A DNA stretch of 64,000 bases, taken from contig VSNM01000022.1 in NCBI GenBank assembly GCA_009774245.1, positions 1-64,000 on the forward strand. The letters are read 5' to 3'. Shown in pieces: positions 8,078 through 15,216 of this stretch (position 1 is the stretch's first letter; every line of letters begins with the position of its first letter). The notes beneath the pieces are model-generated. The model was not told the origin of the DNA, ran no database searches, and worked only from the letters and a program-made list of their open reading frames with translations. The stretch comes from Lachnospiraceae bacterium (GTDB lineage Bacteria; Bacillota; Clostridia; Lachnospirales; Lachnospiraceae). The position numbers and the translations under genes are program-made.

Positions 8078-8092
8078 TTGGAAACGTTACCG
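8078..8092 (+). promoter_or_regulatory. LacI/CcpA-type operator (cre-like) before malQ
   Basis: TTGGAAACGTTACCG fits the catabolite-responsive element consensus WTGNAANCGNWNNCW at all but the last position, and its core GGAAACGTTACC is a near-palindrome centred on CG, as LacI-family operators are. It starts 12 bases after the -10 hexamer, so a bound repressor would block initiation or early elongation. The local LacI-family protein encoded after malQ, or CcpA, are the candidate binders. Confidence 0.65.
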
Positions 8093-8175
8093 ATCTCAAA
8101 CAAGTCCGACAATTCCCAGTTCGGTAATGATTCTGTGGACAATTAACGTACTGTTGTGGAGAAAGGGAGATGTGT

Positions 8176-9696
8176 ATGAGAAGATGTGGCGTATTGATGC
8201 CGGTGTCCAGTCTGCCGTCAAGATTCGGGATAGGCGGATTCTCGAAGGAAGCCTATGATTTTGTGGACTTTCTGGCAGCGTCAGGGCAGGCGTTGTGGCA
8301 GATTTTACCGTTGGGACCTACCGGATACGGGGATTCACCGTATCAGTCTTTTTCGACTTTTGCGGGCAGTCCGTATTATATCAGTCTGGATGCACTGATC
8401 GGGGAGGGGCTGCTCACGGAAGAGGAGTGCTCCGCTGTTGATTTTGGATGTGATACAGGCAGGGTGGATTACGAGAAAATATACAATACAAGATTTCAGC
8501 TTCTCCGCAAAGCATTTGAGAGGGCAGATCTTGGGAACGATTCAGAATACAAGATATTTGTCGAGAATAATAAACAGTGGCTCAAGGACTATGCGATGTA
8601 CATGGCGATCAAGGATTCTCTGGGAGGCATGTCGTGGATTGCGTGGGACGAGGAAATCCGTCTCAGAAAACCAAAGGCGATGGCGAAGTATGAGAAAAAT
8701 CTCGCTGACGATATCGCATTTTACAGCTATCAGCAGTACCTGTTTTCGAAGCAGTGGATGGCGCTCAAGGAATACGCCAACAAGAAGGGAATCAGTATCG
8801 TGGGTGACATTCCGATCTATGTGGCGTTTGATAGCGCGGATACATGGGCAAACCCTGAGCTTTTCCAGCTTGACGAGGAGAATGTCCCCATCGCGGTCGC
8901 GGGGTGTCCTCCCGATGCGTTCTCGGCGACCGGGCAGCTCTGGGGCAATCCCTTATATAAGTGGGATTACCATGAGGAGACAGGATTTGCGTGGTGGATG
9001 AGGCGGCTTGCGCACTGCTTCAATATCTATGATATCGTGCGCATCGATCATTTCCGCGGATTTGACGAGTACTGGGCCATTCCGTACGGCGATGAGACGG
9101 CGGAGAACGGCGTGTGGAAGAAGGGGCCGGGGTATCAGCTGTTTGAGGTCATGAAAAAGACGCTCGGAAACCGCGCGGTGATCGCGGAGGATTTGGGATT
9201 TCTGACGCCGAGTGTGCTAAAGCTGGTGAAGAAAACAGGCTATCCAGGGATGAAAGTCCTGCAGTTCGCGTTTGATGCGGGCGGTGAGAGCGCCTATCTT
9301 CCTTATAAATATAATAACAACTGTGTCGTATACACGGGAACACATGACAATGACACAGTAAACGGGTGGATTACATCCCTGAACCGAAAAGACCTGGCTT
9401 TTGTCAAGAGATATCTGAATGTCAGAAGAAATTCGGATATCTGCGAGAATCTGATTCGTACTGCGCTCGCAAGCGTGTCGGACACAGCGGTCATTCCCAT
9501 GCAGGATTATCTGGGACTTGACGGCGCGGCGCGGGTGAACACACCGTCGACACTGGGCGGAAACTGGGAGTGGCGCATGGAGCGCGGTGCATGCACGGAG
9601 GCGCTCTCGGCACATATGCTGGAGCTGGCGCAGATTTATGGAAGGACTGTGTGCTCTGACGGAGCCGGCAGGAAAAAAACAAATAAATTGAGGTGA
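8176..9696 (+). CDS. malQ: 4-alpha-glucanotransferase (amylomaltase)
   Basis: This 506-residue protein matches GH77 amylomaltases: N-terminal 'MPVSSLPSRFGIGGF', 'WQILPLGPTGYGDSPYQ' in the first barrel strands, 'DIVRIDHFRGFDEYW' with the catalytic aspartate, 'VIAEDLGFLTP' with the acid/base glutamate, and 'YTGTHDNDT' with the third carboxylate. It transfers glucan chains between maltooligosaccharides, in maltose or glycogen use. The ATG at 8176 stands seven bases after GAAAGGGAG; the ATG at 8170 is too close to that site. A LacI-family regulator follows after 4 bases, so the two form an operon. Confidence 0.95.
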   Translation: MRRCGVLMPVSSLPSRFGIGGFSKEAYDFVDFLAASGQALWQILPLGPTGYGDSPYQSFSTFAGSPYYISLDALIGEGLLTEEECSAVDFGCDTGRVDYEKIYNTRFQLLRKAFERADLGNDSEYKIFVENNKQWLKDYAMYMAIKDSLGGMSWIAWDEEIRLRKPKAMAKYEKNLADDIAFYSYQQYLFSKQWMALKEYANKKGISIVGDIPIYVAFDSADTWANPELFQLDEENVPIAVAGCPPDAFSATGQLWGNPLYKWDYHEETGFAWWMRRLAHCFNIYDIVRIDHFRGFDEYWAIPYGDETAENGVWKKGPGYQLFEVMKKTLGNRAVIAEDLGFLTPSVLKLVKKTGYPGMKVLQFAFDAGGESAYLPYKYNNNCVVYTGTHDNDTVNGWITSLNRKDLAFVKRYLNVRRNSDICENLIRTALASVSDTAVIPMQDYLGLDGAARVNTPSTLGGNWEWRMERGACTEALSAHMLELAQIYGRTVCSDGAGRKKTNKLR

Positions 9697-9700
9697 TAGG

Positions 9701-10738
9701 GTGTTTGAGCCGACAATCAAGGACATAGCAAGAATATGTGGCGTGGGTGTCAGCACTGTATCGAGGGCCATCAATGACCATCCGGATATCAATTCGGAGA
9801 CCAAAGAGAAGATTATGAATGTGATCCGCGAGTACGGATATGTTCCAAATGACAGCGCTAGAAATCTGAAGCGGTCGGATGCCAAGGCAATCGCTGTGCT
9901 CGTAAAAGGTATTGCAAATCCGTTTTTTACCAGTATGATCACAGTGATTGAGCAGGAGTGCAAGAAAAGGCACTATGCGATGGAGTTGTCCCATATTGAG
10001 GCGGACGAGGATGAGGTGGACGTGGCGCAGAAGGTGGTCAAGGAAAAGCGGCTTCGGGGGATTATCTTTCTGGGCGGTCTGTTCTCCCATTCGGAGGAGA
10101 AACTAAAAAAGCTCAGGGTGCCGTTTGTGTTCAGCACGGTGGGGGCAATGCCTGAGAATATCAGCAGGAAGCAGTATTCCAGCATCAGCGTGGATGACCG
10201 GAGGGAGAGCGCGAGAATGGTGGAGTATCTGATCGGGCTGGGGCATACGAAAATCGCGATTCTTGTGGCGGAAGCCCTGGAGGAGAGTGTCGGTAAGCTG
10301 CGTCTGGAGGGGTACTGCGACGCCCTGAAAGCACATGGTATTGAGGTGGATATGAAGCTGATCTGCCAGACGGAGGACGCGCTGAGTCATTTTTCCATGG
10401 AGAATGGCTATTTGTCAACTAAAAAGCTGCTGGAGCGGGGAGAGAAGTTCACAGCGCTGTACGCGGTGTCGGACGCGCTTGCCATCGGAGCGCGCAGAGC
10501 GCTGTATGAGGCCGGTCTGCGCGTGCCGGAGGATGTCTCTCTGGCAGGCTATGACGGGATTGATATGGCAGGATATTCTGTGCCAAGCCTGACGACGATG
10601 CGCCAGCCTGTGGAAGAGATGGCGAAGGATACGACGCGACTGCTTTTTGATATTATTGCCAAAAAGGCAAAACATCAGCACACCACATACGAGGCAGAGC
10701 TCCTGATCAGGGAGTCCACTGCCAGAATCCCTGAGTAA
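9701..10738 (+). CDS. LacI-family transcriptional regulator
   Basis: This 345-residue regulator starts with GTG at 9701, directly behind a strong site (TGAGGTGAT) that overlaps the malQ stop codon, so translation is probably coupled. Residues 5-26 form the LacI helix-turn-helix 'IKDIARICGVGVSTVSRAIN', followed by the hinge helix 'PNDSARNLKR'. The remaining 280 residues are the periplasmic-binding-protein-like effector domain, ending in 'SLTTMRQPVEEMA', typical of the family. Because it is co-transcribed with malQ and the promoter carries a LacI-type operator, it most likely controls malQ and itself in response to a maltooligosaccharide. The sugar cannot be told from sequence. Confidence 0.92.
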   Translation: MFEPTIKDIARICGVGVSTVSRAINDHPDINSETKEKIMNVIREYGYVPNDSARNLKRSDAKAIAVLVKGIANPFFTSMITVIEQECKKRHYAMELSHIEADEDEVDVAQKVVKEKRLRGIIFLGGLFSHSEEKLKKLRVPFVFSTVGAMPENISRKQYSSISVDDRRESARMVEYLIGLGHTKIAILVAEALEESVGKLRLEGYCDALKAHGIEVDMKLICQTEDALSHFSMENGYLSTKKLLERGEKFTALYAVSDALAIGARRALYEAGLRVPEDVSLAGYDGIDMAGYSVPSLTTMRQPVEEMAKDTTRLLFDIIAKKAKHQHTTYEAELLIRESTARIPE

Positions 10739-10755
10739 CCCTCAGGGATTTTTTT
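10726..10755 (+). terminator. Rho-independent terminator of malQ-lacI
   Basis: AATCCCTGAG (10726-10735) pairs perfectly with CTCAGGGATT (10741-10750) around a five-base loop, followed by T's to 10755. The left arm includes the last codons and part of the stop codon of the regulator gene. Confidence 0.92.
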
Positions 10756-10862
10756 GTCTTTATTCATTTTGTCTATTTTCTCAAATTATAGTTTTTTTGT
10801 GGTGGAAAATGGTATATAATAGAAACGATTACGGGGGATAAAAACGCACTTGGAGGATTTCT

Positions 10863-12956
10863 ATGGAATATGGAGAGTATCATAAAAGAATGCGGACGTA
10901 TTTTGATGAGCATACATTATCTGGTATTGAGCCGATACTGGAGGGAATGCCGGGAGGTCTCTTTATCTATCACGCGGACGGCGACGAGGAGCTGATGTAC
11001 ATCAACAGCGCTGTGCTGCGGATATTTGGATGTGATACGGAGGAGGAATTTCGCAGTCTTACGGGATATACATTCAGGGGAATGGTGCACCCGGATGACA
11101 TTGACGAGGTGGAGAGAAGCATTCAGATTCAGATCGCAAACAGCATCTATGATTTTGACTATGTGGAGTACCGCATTATCCAGAAGGATGGCACGATTCG
11201 GTGGATTGAGGACTATGGACATTTTATGCACACGGATGCGTATGGCGACATTTTTTATGTCTTTATTGATGACAGCACAGAACGGCTCAAAAACCATATG
11301 AGCGAGCTGGAAAAGATGAACGAGGAGCTGCGCACGATCTACGCGAGAGAAAGCCAGTACCGCAAGGCAATTTTGTACGATGCGATCTCCTTTTTTGAGA
11401 TCAATCTGACAAAGGATTGTTTTTTGTCAGCGTATATACAGATGCAGGACGGACAACTGAGGGATTTTTTTGAGCACTCGGGGATTCCGCGATTTGAGAA
11501 ATATTCGGATTATGTCCGGTATCGGATGAGAGATATGGACGCGGAGGAGGCGGAGAAGTTTGCGCAGTTTGTCAATGCAGACCGCCTGATTCGATGTTAT
11601 GGCAAGGGGGAGCTGGAACAGACCTGCGACGGCTGGGTGACGGACACAGTGGGCAGGAAGAACTTCTATCACTATGTCTTTCTGCTCGGCAGGAATGAGT
11701 ATACGGGCGATGTGGTCACAATGGCGATCACAAAGGACATGACGGAGCAGGCGCAAAGGCAGAGACTGCTGAAATCCGCGCTGAATCAGGCACAGACTGC
11801 CAATATAGCGAAAAATACGTTCCTGCAGAATATGTCGCACGATATCCGCACGCCGCTCAACGCGATTATCGGATACGCGCAGCTTGCGCGGAAGCACAAG
11901 ACAGATGAAGCCAGGCTTGATAAGGATCTGGACCAGATTCGCGCTGCAGGTGAACAGCTGCTTGCGATCGTGAATGAATCGCTGGAGGTCACACGCATGG
12001 AATCCGGCAAGGTGACTCTGGTGGAGAGCATTGTGGTACTGGGAGATCTGCTGGCGGAGCTTGAACGTGCGATACAGCCGCAGGTGGAGGCCAGGACACT
12101 TCAGTTTGCGATTGACAGGTCGCGGGTGCAGCACGGTGTGATGTATATGGACTTTCTCAGGATGAAAGAGATACTGCTGCAGCTGCTGGACAACGCTGTG
12201 AAGTACACAAACCCAAATGGCAGGGTGACGCTGACCGTAGTCGAGGAGGACATGCGGCTCAGTCATTATGGAAAATTAGAGTTCATCGTGGAGGACAATG
12301 GCAGAGGTATCTCGCAGGAGTTTCAGAAGGATCTGTTTCAGCCCTTTAAGAGGGAGCGGAATACGACGAAAAGCGGTGTGCCTGGAACCGGTCTGGGGCT
12401 GAGTGTTGTGAAGAGCCTTGTTGATCTGATGGAAGGAAGTATCACAGTCGAGAGCGAGGAGGGAAAGGGCAGTACGTTTACAGTCGGTATTCTGTTCAGG
12501 CTGCCGGACGAGCTGCAGGCGCGGGATCAGGAGCAGCAGGAACCGGCACAGATCGATCTGGAGGGAAAACGGATTCTGCTGGTCGAGGACAATGAGATCA
12601 ACCGTGAGATCGCGCAGGAGATGCTCACGGATGAGGGATATATCGTCGAGACGGCCAATGATGGCAGCGTCGCCCTGGAGCTCGTCAGAAATGCAAAGCC
12701 GCGGTATTATGACCTGATCCTGATGGATATTCAGATGCCGGTTATGGACGGGCACAAGGCAACAAAGGCGATACGGGCGCTGGAGGACAGGGAGCTGGCG
12801 TGTATACCGATCATCGCGCTGTCTGCGAACGCGTTTGCGGAGGATTATAAGCGATCGATTGAGGCCGGCATGGATGCACATATTCCAAAACCGATCAAAG
12901 TGGAGGAACTGCAGGAGACGATACGGAATGTGCTGGGGCACTTTCATCGGGAATAG
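10863..12956 (+). CDS. PAS-containing hybrid histidine kinase with receiver domain
   Basis: This 697-residue soluble protein has, in order, a PAS domain with PAC (about 25-140), a second degenerate sensor region (about 165-295), a HisKA domain with the phosphoacceptor in 'NMSHDIRTPLN' (His326), an HATPase domain with N box (Asn444), 'VEDNGRGIS' and 'GTGLGLSVV' (about 508-516), and a C-terminal receiver domain 'ILLVEDNEINRE' with phosphoacceptor Asp622 in 'LILMDIQMPVMDG'. There is no membrane segment and no output domain, so it probably senses a cytosolic signal and passes phosphate on through a phosphotransfer protein not seen here. A TATAAT lies at 10815-10820. The glycosyltransferase gene follows after 9 bases. 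Confidence 0.92.
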   Translation: MEYGEYHKRMRTYFDEHTLSGIEPILEGMPGGLFIYHADGDEELMYINSAVLRIFGCDTEEEFRSLTGYTFRGMVHPDDIDEVERSIQIQIANSIYDFDYVEYRIIQKDGTIRWIEDYGHFMHTDAYGDIFYVFIDDSTERLKNHMSELEKMNEELRTIYARESQYRKAILYDAISFFEINLTKDCFLSAYIQMQDGQLRDFFEHSGIPRFEKYSDYVRYRMRDMDAEEAEKFAQFVNADRLIRCYGKGELEQTCDGWVTDTVGRKNFYHYVFLLGRNEYTGDVVTMAITKDMTEQAQRQRLLKSALNQAQTANIAKNTFLQNMSHDIRTPLNAIIGYAQLARKHKTDEARLDKDLDQIRAAGEQLLAIVNESLEVTRMESGKVTLVESIVVLGDLLAELERAIQPQVEARTLQFAIDRSRVQHGVMYMDFLRMKEILLQLLDNAVKYTNPNGRVTLTVVEEDMRLSHYGKLEFIVEDNGRGISQEFQKDLFQPFKRERNTTKSGVPGTGLGLSVVKSLVDLMEGSITVESEEGKGSTFTVGILFRLPDELQARDQEQQEPAQIDLEGKRILLVEDNEINREIAQEMLTDEGYIVETANDGSVALELVRNAKPRYYDLILMDIQMPVMDGHKATKAIRALEDRELACIPIIALSANAFAEDYKRSIEAGMDAHIPKPIKVEELQETIRNVLGHFHRE

Positions 12957-12965
12957 GAGCGGGTT

Positions 12966-13973
12966 ATGGATTTGAGTGTAATCATACCAGTCTATGGCAG
13001 GCAGCGCTACATCGCGGCGTGCCTCAGGAGTGTCACCAGATGTCCGCGGGACAATATGGACATGGAGTGTATTGTGGTGAGCGATGGCAGCGACAATGAG
13101 ATGGCTGCTGTGGCAGACAGATATATAGAGAGGGATAACCGTATCAGGCTTGTCATCATGGAAGCGGGGGAGACGACTGACGCGCGCAATATCGGGATTG
13201 AGAAGGCGTCGGGGAGATACCTGCTGTTTCTTGACGCGGCGGACAGGCTGTGCGAGGATGCGTGGGAGCAGATCGAGGCTGCCGTTGAGGAGGAGTACGC
13301 CGATTTTGTGGCATTCAGCCATATCACATCGCGCGGGAACGGAAAGCTCAGGGCGCAGATGCTCCCGATCTCGGATGTGATATCGACAGACGAGAGGGAA
13401 GCCAGATGGCTTATGTATACTGACTCTGTGCTGGATTCCTGCGGAGGAAAGCTGTTCAAGAGCAGGATTGTCAGGGATAACAATATTTTTTTCGGCATGG
13501 ATTTTATGTTTGTGTCGGAGTATTTTGAGCACAGTGAGAGTTACCTGCTGACGAAAGCGATGATTTTGTACTGTCCACCCCGGAGTGGAGGCGCTGAGGG
13601 GGGATGCAGCGGAGAGGAGCGCATGGACAGGATACGGTTCCTGTATGATGCGCATGTCAGCGCTGTGAAGCGGTACAATGACAGCGCGTTGACAAAAGGC
13701 ATGAGGATGTATTTTCTCAGGATGCTGACAGACCTGTTTAGCGCGTATGTGACAGAGGGCGGCAGGAGCAGAGGCGAGGTGGATGCGCTGTATGAGAGCA
13801 TCCTTGGGAGCGCGTTTCTCGGGCGTTTTCTCGACGAGGTGGACGAGAGCGGCATAGCTTCAAAGTCCGGGCGGTATGCGTACCAGCTGCTCAGGGAGAA
13901 GGACGCGGCAAAGCTGCGGAGATATCTTGCGGTCAGAACGGGAAATGTGGCAGTGATATGGAGATATTTCTGA
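12966..13973 (+). CDS. Family 2 glycosyltransferase
   Basis: This 335-residue protein has an N-terminal GT-A domain: 'DLSVIIPVYGRQRYIAACLR' at residues 2-21, 'CIVVSDGSDNEM' with the nucleotide-binding aspartate, 'DARNIGIEKASGRYLLFLDA' and a 'LDAAD' acidic motif at about 92-96 corresponding to DXD. The C-terminal half is helical and not assigned. It should move a sugar from a nucleotide donor to an envelope acceptor. It starts nine bases after the hybrid kinase stop, so the two genes are probably co-translated, an unusual pairing for which I see no explanation in the sequence. Confidence 0.85.
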   Translation: MDLSVIIPVYGRQRYIAACLRSVTRCPRDNMDMECIVVSDGSDNEMAAVADRYIERDNRIRLVIMEAGETTDARNIGIEKASGRYLLFLDAADRLCEDAWEQIEAAVEEEYADFVAFSHITSRGNGKLRAQMLPISDVISTDEREARWLMYTDSVLDSCGGKLFKSRIVRDNNIFFGMDFMFVSEYFEHSESYLLTKAMILYCPPRSGGAEGGCSGEERMDRIRFLYDAHVSAVKRYNDSALTKGMRMYFLRMLTDLFSAYVTEGGRSRGEVDALYESILGSAFLGRFLDEVDESGIASKSGRYAYQLLREKDAAKLRRYLAVRTGNVAVIWRYF

Positions 13974-14036
13974 ATAAAACAATGATAAGAGGATAGAGAC
14001 AGATAAGAAATGATTATGATTGAAGGAAAAAAGATA

Positions 14037-15080
14037 ATGCATACAGTGAGGATAAGCGCTGTCGTCATCGCTGCAGCCCTGTTACTGGGCGGCTGTGGGA
14101 AAAAGCCGGAAAACAAAAATCTCCTCGCGGGGATGGAGCTGGTGGAGCAGTATGATTTTCAGGGGGCGCTCGATAGCTTTGATACAGCGCTTTTAAATGA
14201 CGAGGATCTGGAGCTTGTCTACAGAGGACGAGGGATCGCCTATATGGGGCTTGGAAACTATGCGGAGGCGGAAACGGCGTTTCTCGAATCGATCAAAAGC
14301 GCGCAGGGCAGGGCGAGTGAACTGGCGTACGATACAAACTATTATCTGGCGTCCGCCTATATGAAGCAGGGCAAGTACGCTGACGCGGAGGCAGTTTACT
14401 CGGCGATCATCGGGTTGAAGAAGAAGGAGAAGGACGCCTATTACATGCGCGCGTGCGCAGTCCTGCGGCAGAACCGGTACGATGATGCGGTAGCGGATTT
14501 TGAGAAGGCGTTTTCCCTGGATTCCGGAGATCTCGATCTCGTGACAGACGCCTATGTGGAGATGCAGGCGGCGGGATTTGGCGAGCAGGGAAAATCTTAT
14601 ATACAGGATTTCATGCAGAAGAGGGAGAAGGAGCTCAAGGACGGCGAGAAGGGAATCATGTATTACTATCTTGAGGATTATGAGAGCGCGCGCAAGTACC
14701 TTGATCCCTTTGTCAATGGAAATGATGCGTCGCTGTCGATGATCTTAGGGCAGACCTATGAGAAGCTCGGCAACATGAATTATGCTGCTGTCGTGTACCA
14801 GACCTATCTCGGCGCAAACGAGCCGGATGCGGCGATCTACAACAGCCTTGGAATCTGCCTGATGCATCAGGAGAAGTACGATGAGGCGGTGGAGGCGTTT
14901 GAGAACGGAATCGCGATGGGGAGCTCGGATTATCTGCAGGAGCTTAAGTTTAACAGGATTGTGGCGAGCGAGTACACTGGTGATTTTTCGCAGGCAAGGA
15001 CGATGATGGAGGAGTACCTGCAGATCTATCCGGATGACGCGCGGGCCAAAAAGGAGTATGAATTTCTGAAAACGCGGTAA
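14037..15080 (+). CDS. TPR-repeat lipoprotein
   Basis: This 347-residue protein begins with a lipoprotein signal ending in 'LLLGGC' (lipobox cysteine at residue 20), so it should be anchored on the outer face of the membrane. The rest is a run of tetratricopeptide repeats, recognisable as 'AYMGLGNYAEAETAFLESI', 'ASAYMKQGKYADAEAVYSAI', 'ACAVLRQNRYDDAVADFEKA' and 'LGICLMHQEKYDEAVEAFE'. Such scaffolds hold protein partners; none is identifiable here. The ATG at 14037 has AAGGAA at 14023-14028. In-frame ATGs at 14010 and 14016 would add lysines to the signal peptide but lack a clear ribosome-binding site. Confidence 0.82.
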   Translation: MHTVRISAVVIAAALLLGGCGKKPENKNLLAGMELVEQYDFQGALDSFDTALLNDEDLELVYRGRGIAYMGLGNYAEAETAFLESIKSAQGRASELAYDTNYYLASAYMKQGKYADAEAVYSAIIGLKKKEKDAYYMRACAVLRQNRYDDAVADFEKAFSLDSGDLDLVTDAYVEMQAAGFGEQGKSYIQDFMQKREKELKDGEKGIMYYYLEDYESARKYLDPFVNGNDASLSMILGQTYEKLGNMNYAAVVYQTYLGANEPDAAIYNSLGICLMHQEKYDEAVEAFENGIAMGSSDYLQELKFNRIVASEYTGDFSQARTMMEEYLQIYPDDARAKKEYEFLKTR

Positions 15081-15097
15081 AAACATTTTTATGAAAA

Positions 15098-15145
15098 ACA
15101 CTAGATATTGTATTGGGGATAACAGGAACACATGATATTTAGTAG
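15098..15145 (+). promoter_or_regulatory. Tandem NrdR-like boxes upstream of nrdD
   Basis: ACACTAGATATTGTAT (15098-15113) matches the NrdR box consensus ACACWATATMTWGTGT at 14 of 16 positions. A weaker copy, ACATGATATTTAGTAG (15130-15145), matches 11 of 16. The two start 32 bases apart, three helical turns, the usual geometry of paired NrdR boxes. Possible promoter elements are TTGTAT (15108-15113) with CATGAT (15131-15136) inside the boxes, or TTGACT (15153-15158) with TAAGAT (15176-15181) just downstream, both with 17-base spacing. Confidence 0.7.
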
Positions 15146-15216
15146 TGTTCGATTGACTTCGATTTTTCAATCTGATAAGATGGAAGAAAAATGAATCAAG
15201 TGAAGGAGTATATGAA

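Noticed and set aside
12276..13655. 459-codon antisense frame across the kinase and glycosyltransferase genes
   Set aside because: It spans two well-supported genes and their junction, and the product looks like a random basic protein.
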